Made by a program: the position numbers and the translations under genes
Shown: piece after piece, positions 8,878-16,692 of the stretch
Layout of the letters: every line of letters starts with the position of its first letter
Position numbering within the stretch: the stretch's first letter is position 1
Origin: Pseudomonas sp. Root562
GTDB taxonomy: Bacteria; Pseudomonadota; Gammaproteobacteria; Pseudomonadales; Pseudomonadaceae
NCBI RefSeq assembly: GCF_001427125.1
Contig: NZ_LMGK01000001.1
Location: forward strand, 526,525-590,524
Direction of reading: 5' to 3'
DNA: 64,000 nucleotides
Notes under the pieces: model-generated
Database searches by the model: none
The model's input: only the letters and a program-made list of their open reading frames with translations
What the model was told of the DNA's origin: nothing

Positions 8878-9522
8878 TTATCGTTTTTGCAGGTTGAATC
8901 TCTTCATTGCGATCTCGTGTATTTTCTTGTCGATTAACGGCCTTTTATGTTCGAGTCGGTACCTGTCAAGTTTAAGGCTGGCCCGGCGCTGTATGATTTT
9001 TGCATCTTGATTTTCCCAGTTCCAGAATAAGAAACTGCTTCTCTTGGTGCGGACTACCAGCTCAAGATTGAATACTGCTATTTCCAGAAAGCCTTTCGTA
9101 TCGTACCGCGCAGGAATAACTTGAAAGCGTTCCCCCATGAGACTTTCTTCATCCAGTGAAACCAGCGCCGGTTTGTCGGGTTTCAGCGCGTCGAGGGTGT
9201 CAATCATGGCGTTCCCTTGTCGGGGGTCCTGCATGCCCTGAGCGCTCTGGACCAGAAAATCCGCAACGCTATGCGAAATGACACGGCTGATGCGGGTGAA
9301 AATGGCGTCTTCAAAGACAGACCATCCGAGGAATTCCAATGTTTTTACATACTCATGCAGCCATGTCGACGAATCGACGAAGCGGCTGCAGAGCATATCG
9401 GCGGACTTTGTGGCTATTTGCGTGCAATCGGTCAAGTCGGTGTAATCTTGAAGTGAGAGAGTCTCCATGCAGGAAGCAAGACTGTGGCCAGTCAACATTC
9501 CGATTATTTTGTTTTCATTCAT
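8878..9522 (-). CDS. Unknown protein, cob-associated family member 1
   Basis: 214 residues from the ATG at 9522, which has an AGGAG site; an ATG at 9540 is also in frame. No signal peptide, membrane helix or known domain is visible. The layout is an N-terminal helical part with the motif WLHEYVKTLEFLGWSVFED, a middle helical part, then strands (FLEIAVFNLELVV, FLFWNWENQD) and a basic C-terminus ending in RFNLQKR. Motif and layout reappear in the proteins at 14393-15208 and 15263-16012. It lies between the two cob operons but has no recognisable cobalamin function. Its base composition looks richer in A+T than that of the cob genes. Function unknown. Confidence 0.75.
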   Translation of the reverse strand: MNENKIIGMLTGHSLASCMETLSLQDYTDLTDCTQIATKSADMLCSRFVDSSTWLHEYVKTLEFLGWSVFEDAIFTRISRVISHSVADFLVQSAQGMQDPRQGNAMIDTLDALKPDKPALVSLDEESLMGERFQVIPARYDTKGFLEIAVFNLELVVRTKRSSFLFWNWENQDAKIIQRRASLKLDRYRLEHKRPLIDKKIHEIAMKRFNLQKR

Positions 9523-9806
9523 GTGCTTCTCCTGAGTCATAAGTCTTAGGTGTAATTAGTTGTCTTCGCATTTAAACGAAAGTACAGATTGCGCGAGCAC
9601 GATGAAATAAAAGAAAGAAAAGGAATTGATACTGGCTGTTAGTGTTTTCGCCAAACTCATGTCTGAGCTGCCCAAGTAAGACTTGGCGTCGATCGAGACA
9701 ATCCGATGCCGGCATCGAGCGCGTTTCGTCGTCTGTCGTTGCGGACTTTTCATCCCGCCAGACAAAGCAGGCATAATGCTGCCCTTTATCCTGTACCGGT
9801 CAGCCT

Positions 9807-11129
9807 GTGAATTCTCGTCAGACACCCATCCCTTTACGCCCTACGGCCTGCCCCGGGTTGTTGCGTATCGTCCAGGCGTTGGACGGCGGTATATGTCGAA
9901 TCAAACTCAGTGGTGGCGCCATCCGCTCAGAGCAGGCTGTTGCTGTCGCTGATGCAGCCGAGCTCTATGCCGGAGGCATAATCGAGGCAACTAACCGCGC
10001 CAACTTGCAGATTCGCGGAATCGACGGCCAACAAACAGCCTTGATCGACCGCCTGCTGGCTGCCGGGTTGGGACCCGGCAGCGCGGCGGCCGACGATGTT
10101 CGCAATCTGATGCTGAGTCCCACAGCCGGCATCGATCGGCAAATGCTGTTCGATACTCGCCCGCTGGCCGATCGGATTCTGACCACGGTGCAGCAGAACG
10201 AACGTTTTCATGACCTCAGCGCCAAGTTCGCCGTGCAACTCGATGGTGGTGAGGCCTTGGCGATGCTTGAGCATCCCCATGATGTGTGGCTGTCGGCCTT
10301 CGAGCGAGACGGTGAGTGTCGGCTGGCATTCGGCTTGGCGGGGTGCCCAACGGACACACCCGCAGGCTCTGTCACGCTCAACGATGGTCACGACCTTGTC
10401 GTCGCGGTGCTGGATTTGTTCCTAGAACTGGCACGCCCCGAGCAATCGCGAATGCGTCATTTGTTGGCCGAGCACTCGGCTGATGATTTTCTGTCCCGAC
10501 TGGCCGAGCGGGTACGCTTTCAAGTCATTTGCGATGGACTCCGCACCACGCGCCCAGGCGCTCTGCACATTGGCATTTGCCCGCAGGCTGAATCCGGTCG
10601 GGTCTACATTGGCGCCCAGCCTCCTCTTGGACGGCTTGACCCCGCGATGCTCCGTGGCACCGCCGAACTGGCGCAAGCGTTTGGCGACGCGAGTCTGCGT
10701 TTCACCCCTTGGCAGAGCCTGCTGTTGCCCAATGTTCGCGATGAACATGCCGCAGAAGTCGTTCTACGCCTGGAGCAACTGGGCCTGCTGTGTAGCCCCG
10801 ATCTGGCGTTATCACGATTGATCGCCTGCACCGGATCGGTGGGATGCGGCAAAGGCCTGGCAGACACCAAGGGCGATGCCTTGCAACTGGCCGGGCTGCT
10901 GCAGCGATACGGGCACGTACTGCACGTGCATCTGAGCGGTTGCCCGCGCTCCTGTGCCGCCGCGCATATCGCACCGGTCACGCTGCTGGCCGTTTCAATC
11001 GGCCGTTACGATCTCTATTTTCGCGATGCCGCGCAGCCCGGTTTCGGCGCGCTGCACGCACGCAACCTTACTATTGAAGCGGTCGCGACGTTGCTCGACG
11101 CCCGCGCACGGAGCCCCCTTGATGCTTGA
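9807..11129 (+). CDS. cobG: Precorrin-3B synthase, CobG
   Basis: 440 residues. CobG is the oxygen-dependent monooxygenase that makes precorrin-3B, so the pathway here is the aerobic one. It belongs to the nitrite/sulfite reductase-like fold. The N-terminus (RPTACPGLLRIVQALDGGIC) contains the conserved ACPG-L. The iron-sulfur and siroheme-like cysteines appear as ACTGSVGCGKGLADT and LSGCPRSCAA. The start is a GTG at 9807 giving MNSRQTP. First gene of the plus-strand cob operon; its stop overlaps cobH by eight bases. The 9523-9806 gap before it is A+T-rich and must hold promoters for this gene and the divergent unknown gene. A CATAAT at 9772 is a possible -10 box, but I find no good -35 partner. 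Confidence 0.93.
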   Translation: MNSRQTPIPLRPTACPGLLRIVQALDGGICRIKLSGGAIRSEQAVAVADAAELYAGGIIEATNRANLQIRGIDGQQTALIDRLLAAGLGPGSAAADDVRNLMLSPTAGIDRQMLFDTRPLADRILTTVQQNERFHDLSAKFAVQLDGGEALAMLEHPHDVWLSAFERDGECRLAFGLAGCPTDTPAGSVTLNDGHDLVVAVLDLFLELARPEQSRMRHLLAEHSADDFLSRLAERVRFQVICDGLRTTRPGALHIGICPQAESGRVYIGAQPPLGRLDPAMLRGTAELAQAFGDASLRFTPWQSLLLPNVRDEHAAEVVLRLEQLGLLCSPDLALSRLIACTGSVGCGKGLADTKGDALQLAGLLQRYGHVLHVHLSGCPRSCAAAHIAPVTLLAVSIGRYDLYFRDAAQPGFGALHARNLTIEAVATLLDARARSPLDA

Positions 11130-11748
11130 TTACATCCGCGACGGTCAGGAGATCTATCGCAACTCCTTCGCGATCATCCGCGCCGAAGCCAACCTGGCGC
11201 GAATCCCGGCCGATCTGGAAAAACTCGCGGTTCGGGTGATACACGCCTGTGGCATGGTCGAGGCAATCGACGGTTTGCAGTTTTCCGCAGGCGCGGGCCA
11301 GGCCGGGCGCGATGCGCTGGCGGCTGGCGCACCGATCCTGTGTGATGCGCGGATGGTCTCCGAGGGTGTGACCCGTGCACGATTGCCGGCGAACAACCAG
11401 GTGATCTGCACCTTGCGCGATGAAAGCGTTCCGGACCTGGCGCGAGAGCTGGGCAACACCCGTTCCGCCGCTGCGCTGGAACTGTGGCGGCCGCATCTGG
11501 AGGGCAGTGTCGTGGTCATCGGCAACGCGCCTACCGCGCTGTTTTACCTGCTGGAAATGCTCGACGCCGGTGCACCGAAACCGGCATTGATCCTCGGCTT
11601 CCCGGTAGGCTTCGTCGGAGCCGCCGAATCCAAGGCGGCGTTGGCGGCGGACAGCCGTGGCGTGCCTTTCGTCATCATGCAGGGTCGCCTGGGCGGTAGC
11701 GCCATGGCCGCCGCCGCCGTCAATGCCCTCGCCACGGAGATCGAATGA
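11122..11748 (+). CDS. cobH: Precorrin-8X methylmutase
   Basis: 208 residues, the standard CobH/CbiC length. It moves the methyl group from C11 to C12, giving hydrogenobyrinic acid. The N-terminus [20 protein letters not shown] is typical. The catalytic His is expected in [10 protein letters not shown], which is present near residue 43. The substrate-binding end has [16 protein letters not shown]. The start overlaps the cobG stop, and the stop overlaps the cobI start (ATGA). Confidence 0.95.
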   Translation: MLDYIRDGQEIYRNSFAIIRAEANLARIPADLEKLAVRVIHACGMVEAIDGLQFSAGAGQAGRDALAAGAPILCDARMVSEGVTRARLPANNQVICTLRDESVPDLARELGNTRSAAALELWRPHLEGSVVVIGNAPTALFYLLEMLDAGAPKPALILGFPVGFVGAAESKAALAADSRGVPFVIMQGRLGGSAMAAAAVNALATEIE

Positions 11749-12479
11749 TGCACAAACCAGGACGTTTGATCGGCCTTGGCGTGGGTCCCGGCGATCCGGA
11801 ACTGATTACCGTCAAGGCGCTGCGCCTGCTGCGCGAATCGCCGGTGGTGGCATACTTCGTCGCCAAGGGTAAAAAGGGTAATGCGTTCGGCATCATCGAG
11901 GCGCATCTGCAAGAGGCACAAAATCTGTTGCCACTGGTTTACCCGGTAACCACTGAGGCGTTGCCGGCGCCGCTGTCCTATGAGCAAGTGATCAGCGACT
12001 TTTACGACGCCGCCGCCGCCGAAGTGGCGACGCATCTCGATGCCGGTCGCGACGTGGCAGTCATTTGCGAAGGCGACCCGTTCTTCTACGGTTCCTACAT
12101 GTACCTGCACGACCGGCTCGCCGAGCGTTATCAGGCCGAAGTCGTGCCGGGTGTGTGTTCGATGCTCGGCGGTGCCTCGGTACTCGGCGCGCCGCTGGTG
12201 TATCGCAATCAGAGCCTGTCGGTATTGTCCGGCGTGCTGCCCCATGACGAACTCAAGCGTCGCCTGGCCGACGCCGACGCGGCGGTGATCATGAAGCTGG
12301 GGCGCAACTTTCCCAAGGTGCGCCAGGTACTGGAAGAGCTGGGGCTGGCCGAACGTGCGTTGTACGTCGAGCGCGCGACCATGGCCAATCAGAAAATCGT
12401 GCCGCTGGATCAGGTGGAGCCCATGTCTTCGCCTTATTTCTCGCTGATCATCGTTCCCGGCGAAAGGTGGCAAGGCTGA
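11745..12479 (+). CDS. cobI: Precorrin-2 C20-methyltransferase
   Basis: 244 residues; SAM-dependent methylation of precorrin-2 at C20. It is a tetrapyrrole methylase with the N-terminal [20 protein letters not shown] and the second conserved motif [18 protein letters not shown]. The start overlaps cobH (ATGA) and the stop shares one base with the next start. Size and motifs leave little doubt. Confidence 0.95.
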   Translation: MMHKPGRLIGLGVGPGDPELITVKALRLLRESPVVAYFVAKGKKGNAFGIIEAHLQEAQNLLPLVYPVTTEALPAPLSYEQVISDFYDAAAAEVATHLDAGRDVAVICEGDPFFYGSYMYLHDRLAERYQAEVVPGVCSMLGGASVLGAPLVYRNQSLSVLSGVLPHDELKRRLADADAAVIMKLGRNFPKVRQVLEELGLAERALYVERATMANQKIVPLDQVEPMSSPYFSLIIVPGERWQG

Positions 12480-14185
12480 TGACCCGATCCGTTCCGGCGA
12501 TTGTCATTCTCGGCAATGGCAGCCTCTCCACCGCGCGCAGGCTACAGCAGGTTTACCCCGGCGCCCTGATCCATGGGCTGGCCGAACGGGTCGATGGCGC
12601 GGACCGTGTCTATCACGAGTTCGGTGCGACCCTGCGAGAACTGTATCAACAGGACACGCCGATCATCGCCTTGTGCGCGGCCGGCATCGTCATCCGCACG
12701 CTGGCGCCGTTGCTGCTTGAAAAAGGCGCCGAGCCTCCGGTGCTGGCAGTGGCCGAAGACGGTAGCGCGGTGGTGCCGTTGCTCGGTGGCCTGGGCGGCG
12801 TAAACGTGATGGCGCGAGAGATTGCGAGCCATCTCGACGTTGCTCCGGCGATCACCACCAGTGGAGAGTTGCGCTTCGGTACTTGCTTGCTCAACCCGCC
12901 CAGCGGCTACACCCTGGGCGATCTGGAACTGGGCAAGCGTTTCGTTTCCGATCTGCTCGCCGGCGAGACAGTGCGCATCGAAGGTTCGGCACCGTGGCTG
13001 GCGCAAGCGCAATTGCCTGAGGATGCGCAGGCGCGGCTGGCGGTGCATGTCAGTCACGCCGAGCGCTTGCCGGCGGCCAACGAATTATTGATCTATCCGC
13101 ATAGCGTATTGGTAGCGGTCAGCGCCGACGTTACCGATGTGCCGAACGTGGTGCGTCAGGCGCTGCAGCGAGCCGGCATTGCTGTGCAATCGCTGGCGTG
13201 TCTCCTGGCGCCCGACAGCGCAATGGCCAGCCCTGCGTTGCGTGAGGCCGCACTCGAACTGGGGGTGCCGTTACGTTTTGCCCGTGCTGAGGGCGGTGCC
13301 TGCGAACTGGCGCGCCAGGCTATTGGGCCGGTTGTGTCCATTACGGGTGAAGATACCGTTGCCGTTGCACTGTCCGAGCAGCCATTGGACCCGATGCAGA
13401 TCGGCCGCGCGCGCGGGCGTCTGGCGGTGGTTGGTCTGGGGCCGGGCGCCGCCGAACTGATGGTGCCTGCGGTGAAGGCTGAACTGGCCCGCGCCAATGA
13501 TGTGCTGGGCTACGAAACCTATGTGCGCATGGCCGGACCCTTCCGTGCGGATCAAGTGCTGCACTGCACGGATAACCGCGAAGAGATGCAGCGTGCTCGC
13601 CACGCTTTCGAACTGGCGGCCCAGGGGCGCTCGGTGGTGGTGGTGTCGTCCGGCGATCCGGGTGTTTTCGCCATGGCCGCCGCCGTGCTCGAAGCGCTCC
13701 ACGAGTCCACGGATACTCATTGGCACAATGTCGAGCTCGAAATCTTGCCGGGGGTATCCGCTTCGCTGGCAACCGCCGCCCAGGCTGGCGCGCCTTTGGG
13801 GCATGACTTTTGTGTGTTGTCGCTGTCGGACAACCTCAAGCCTTGGTCGATCATCGAAAAACGTCTGGACCTGGCTGCGCAAGCCGATCTTGCGCTGGCT
13901 TTCTATAACCCGATTTCTCGTTCACGTCCTTGGCAACTTGGTCGGGCGCTGGAGATTATCCGCCAGCACCGTGAGCCTGGAACTCCCGTCGTACTGGGGC
14001 GGGATATTGGCCGTCCGGGTCAGACGTTGCGGGTGATCACGCTGGGTCAATTGGAAGTAGACCAGGTGGACATGCGGACGATGGTACTCATCGGCTCTTC
14101 GACAACGCGTGTGTTCCCTCGCCTGGATGGTAATACATGGGTGTACACGCCACGCAGTTATGGCGACAAGCTTACCCCTATTTGA
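12479..14185 (+). CDS. cobJ: CbiG-CobJ fusion, precorrin-3B C17-methyltransferase
   Basis: 568 residues, about twice a single CobJ. Residues 1-310 resemble CbiG: the N-terminal CbiG domain (ALCAAGIVIRTLAPLL, GGLGGVNVMAREIASHL) and a C-terminal CbiG/CobE-like part near residues 205-305 (NVVRQALQRAGIAVQSLACL). From about residue 320 the CobJ methylase follows (LAVVGLGPGAAELMVPAV, SSGDPGVFAMAAAVLEAL, ILPGVSASLATAAQAGAP). CobJ methylates C17 with ring contraction. I chose the ATG at 12479, which shares one base with the cobI stop. Last gene of the operon. Confidence 0.93.
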   Translation: MTRSVPAIVILGNGSLSTARRLQQVYPGALIHGLAERVDGADRVYHEFGATLRELYQQDTPIIALCAAGIVIRTLAPLLLEKGAEPPVLAVAEDGSAVVPLLGGLGGVNVMAREIASHLDVAPAITTSGELRFGTCLLNPPSGYTLGDLELGKRFVSDLLAGETVRIEGSAPWLAQAQLPEDAQARLAVHVSHAERLPAANELLIYPHSVLVAVSADVTDVPNVVRQALQRAGIAVQSLACLLAPDSAMASPALREAALELGVPLRFARAEGGACELARQAIGPVVSITGEDTVAVALSEQPLDPMQIGRARGRLAVVGLGPGAAELMVPAVKAELARANDVLGYETYVRMAGPFRADQVLHCTDNREEMQRARHAFELAAQGRSVVVVSSGDPGVFAMAAAVLEALHESTDTHWHNVELEILPGVSASLATAAQAGAPLGHDFCVLSLSDNLKPWSIIEKRLDLAAQADLALAFYNPISRSRPWQLGRALEIIRQHREPGTPVVLGRDIGRPGQTLRVITLGQLEVDQVDMRTMVLIGSSTTRVFPRLDGNTWVYTPRSYGDKLTPI

Positions 14186-14213
14186 TAATTACCATTGTTG
14201 CTACTCCATAAGT

Positions 14214-14243
14214 CCAGGTCGTTATTTAACAGTAACGACCTGG
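14214..14243 (+). terminator. Hairpin after cobJ
   Basis: A perfect 11-bp stem (CCAGGTCGTTA / TAACGACCTGG) with an 8-base loop lies 29 bp after the cobJ stop. No U-run follows directly, so it may be a weak terminator or an RNA-stabilising hairpin. The remainder of the 14186-14392 gap is A+T-rich and should hold the promoter of the next gene. Confidence 0.55.
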
Positions 14244-14392
14244 GCGGTGGTGCCTGACTGTTCCCGGTTTCGGGGTGTTGAGGTTATATACACATGTTGT
14301 ATTTGGTTGTGGTTGGTAGTTATGAATGAATTGCGTTAGTTTTCAGTGCGCTTCCAGATGAAGCGATTATTGATAAATAAAGGAGTGTATTC

Positions 14393-15208
14393 ATGGACGA
14401 TTTTGAAAGTTCTGTAAGTGTTTCTGACAGTGCTGATTTTGTAAGGGCGTGCATTAATAAGCGCAAAAGTGTATTGACCGTTCAACCGCGCACGATGTCG
14501 TTGAGCTCTTCGGTCGTTTCGAGCCCTACCAAAGAGTTGGACGCACTGGTGCTGGGCAACAGCCTGATCGGTTATGGTGACCAAATCTCAATCGAAAACA
14601 TGGCGATCATTGAAAACCTGATTACCATGTCGAAAATGGAAGCGAATATCGAGGTGCCCGGAAATAAAGACCCCAAGGCTTGGTACCATGCGTTTACGTC
14701 CTGCATGGAAGACCTGGGCTGTTTCGTTCCGGATAAAGGTTACTCAAAGTACAGTGCCACATCGTTAAATATCACGATGGATAATGTCATGGTCGATATT
14801 ATCCAGGCCGCTGTCGATGCCGCAAAGACTGCCATTCCTGGCGCTACGGCGCTCAGTGCATTGACCAACTCTACGTTGGCTGCATTGAAGAAAGAGCCGG
14901 AAGCAATCAATCTGTTTAATACACAAGCGAAGAATACTGAAGGCGTACGTTTGTCCACTATTCCCTGTGAACAAATGGCTAACGGAATTATCCTGATCGC
15001 AGTGGGGGCAGTCGATCACCAGGGAGGCGGTAATGATGGCGGTCTCCTGTTCGTGGACTGGAAGACTTCTTCTCTGAATATTTTCCATGGCAAGTCATTC
15101 ATAACGTTCAATCCTGCCCGTTATGCGTACATCAAGTCGGATATCGAAGAATACCTCGGTATTCACCGCAAGGAAATTTTGGCCAAGCGTTTCAGCCGAC
15201 GCAAGTAA
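14393..15208 (+). CDS. Unknown protein, cob-associated family member 2
   Basis: 271 residues with a good ribosome site (AAAGGAGTG). No signal peptide is visible. After about 60 low-complexity Ser/Val residues comes AWYHAFTSCMEDLGCFVPD, matching the W-x3-F/Y...LG.xF motif of the neighbour at 8878-9522. A hydrophobic helical stretch follows (VDIIQAAVDAAKTAIPGATA, near residue 140). Then come strands GIILIAVGAV and GLLFVDWKTSSLNIF and a basic end (KEILAKRFSRRK). The C-terminal 50 residues align with family member 1 without large gaps: LLFVDW vs FLFWNW, AKRFSRRK vs MKRFNLQK. Its A+T-rich leader suggests acquisition. Function unknown. Confidence 0.75.
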   Translation: MDDFESSVSVSDSADFVRACINKRKSVLTVQPRTMSLSSSVVSSPTKELDALVLGNSLIGYGDQISIENMAIIENLITMSKMEANIEVPGNKDPKAWYHAFTSCMEDLGCFVPDKGYSKYSATSLNITMDNVMVDIIQAAVDAAKTAIPGATALSALTNSTLAALKKEPEAINLFNTQAKNTEGVRLSTIPCEQMANGIILIAVGAVDHQGGGNDGGLLFVDWKTSSLNIFHGKSFITFNPARYAYIKSDIEEYLGIHRKEILAKRFSRRK

Positions 15209-15215
15209 AGGGACA

Positions 15216-15240
15216 AGGCCAGAGGCTTTTGGTCTCTGGC
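15216..15240 (+). terminator. Intergenic hairpin between the two unknown genes
   Basis: GGCCAGAG / CTCTGGCC with a 9-base loop, right after the stop of the upstream gene and 22 bp before the next start. There is no U-run, so it more likely tunes expression or stability within a two-gene message than ends it. Confidence 0.5.
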
Positions 15241-15262
15241 CACCCTCGAATAAGGAAAGCGT

Positions 15263-16012
15263 ATGGCGTATTCCGTAGTCATAAATTCTTGCAGCCTTTT
15301 GTTGTTGTCGACGCTGTTGCCGCCTGAAGTCAGGCAGGACACGCTCGACACTGTGTTGTTCGCTCAACTTGCAGCTGAGGAGGACTTTCCGCACGCCAAG
15401 GACCACGCTCAATGGTCCGGCGTGTTCATGGATACTCTGGCCGCTTGTGGATGGAAGTTCCATGATCAGGGCGCAACCTCGGGGATGTTCCCTTCTTCCG
15501 GTGTTCGAAGTTTCACTTTATCTGAAGCTGTTCACGCAGCGTTCCAATCAGGTCTGTCGGCTCAACAGGTCACTCTGCCGGCAACCGCCTTGCGCAGGGT
15601 CGCGCAGTTGCCTGAACAGTCGCCGGGGGCCCGTGTCTTTCGTGAACGCTCGATAATGGGGTGTGGCAGTCAGTCAGGCGGCATGGACGCAAGCTTCAAC
15701 GGCATGCATCGTTTGAGAGTACTGGTCGGCATTGCCGAGTCTGATGGCTTCCTGACGTTGGCCACTGTGTTCTTTGAAACGGATCAGCCGATCGAAAGCC
15801 AGTTTATCCGGCAGGATTTTGCATTGAGTAGCGTGATGGGAGGGGTGAAGACCGCGTTTTTTCACGCCCGGTTTTCAGTGGACGAGTACAAAGCGTTCAG
15901 GGACGACACCGTGCAGTGGTTAGGGCCGCAACGATTGGCACTGTGCATCAATGTCGGCGAGCATGACGTGCCGTTGACTGGTGTCGGATTTGCACCACCG
16001 GCCAACGGATGA
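15263..16012 (+). CDS. Unknown protein, cob-associated family member 3
   Basis: 249 residues, ATG with an AAGGAAAG site. The N-terminal hydrophobic run (SCSLLLLSTLLPP) is short and not a clear signal peptide. The motif QWSGVFMDTLAACGWKFHDQ corresponds to the W...F...LGW.F.D motif of the other two family members. The middle is helical, followed by strands (LRVLVGIAES, FLTLATVFFETDQ) and FFHARFSVDEYKAFRD near the end. It probably shares a message with the upstream gene. Similarity to the other two is weak but in the same order. Function unknown. Confidence 0.75.
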   Translation: MAYSVVINSCSLLLLSTLLPPEVRQDTLDTVLFAQLAAEEDFPHAKDHAQWSGVFMDTLAACGWKFHDQGATSGMFPSSGVRSFTLSEAVHAAFQSGLSAQQVTLPATALRRVAQLPEQSPGARVFRERSIMGCGSQSGGMDASFNGMHRLRVLVGIAESDGFLTLATVFFETDQPIESQFIRQDFALSSVMGGVKTAFFHARFSVDEYKAFRDDTVQWLGPQRLALCINVGEHDVPLTGVGFAPPANG

Positions 16013-16031
16013 CATTGATAGGCATGGCGGG

Positions 16032-16628
16032 TCAAGGAACCAGGTAACCCTTCACCCCGGTGAAAATAATCTGCGCCGCCAGCGCGCACACAAACAAACC
16101 CATCAATCGGCTGACAATCTGCAAACCCTGGTCACCGAGAATGCGTTCGATGTGATTGGACAGATACAACACCACACCGACGGTAAAACTGGCCAGCGCG
16201 ATACTGACGATGGCCATGAGCTTGTCGTCCCAATGCGGCTGGCTCACGCCCATTACCAGCAATGCACCAATGGTGCCGGGGCCGACCGTCAGAGGAATGG
16301 TCAGCGGGACGATGGTTACGTCCTGCTGCACATTGTCGGTCTGGACCGCCGACTTGCCTTGGGCCATGCCCAGCGCGGAAATGAACAGCACACTGCCGGC
16401 GCCGATGCGAAACGCATCCACCGTAATGCCGAAGACACTGAAAATCACCCGGCCAAACAAGTACAGCAACACGCTGGAAACCAGCGTTGCGACTGCCACT
16501 TTCCAGGCCAGTCGACGCTGCTCCTTGCGTGAGTAGCCGCGGGTCAGGCTGATGAAGCAGGACAGCACGAAAAACGGGCTGTAGAGCACCAGCATCTTCA
16601 GGTAAACACTGAACAACACGTGAAGCAT
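16032..16628 (-). CDS. MarC family integral membrane protein
   Basis: 198 residues with six predicted membrane helices. The first two (LVLYSPFFVLSCFISLTRG) and the conserved VPLTIPLTVGPGTIGALLV segment identify MarC/UPF0056. The family is often labelled a transporter, but its substrate is unproven. Its 3' end faces the third unknown gene; its 5' end is 64 bp from the retS stop, so the two may be co-transcribed on the minus strand. Confidence 0.9.
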   Translation of the reverse strand: MLHVLFSVYLKMLVLYSPFFVLSCFISLTRGYSRKEQRRLAWKVAVATLVSSVLLYLFGRVIFSVFGITVDAFRIGAGSVLFISALGMAQGKSAVQTDNVQQDVTIVPLTIPLTVGPGTIGALLVMGVSQPHWDDKLMAIVSIALASFTVGVVLYLSNHIERILGDQGLQIVSRLMGLFVCALAAQIIFTGVKGYLVP

Positions 16629-16692
16629 GGTGCGGGCTCACTGGCGAGAGAAGTCGAGGGGGAGTCTATCAGGCGTTGCAATAACTGTCGGC

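Noticed and set aside
9556..9660. A 34-residue frame with a hydrophobic helix (FSFFYFIVLAQSVLSF) just upstream of the unknown gene at 8878-9522
   Set aside because: No ribosome site before its ATG and no homologue I can recall; A+T-rich sequence easily gives such frames.
9523..9806. A cobalamin riboswitch ahead of cobG
   Set aside because: I looked for the conserved B12-box and hairpin pattern and did not see it; the gap is A+T-rich and short.
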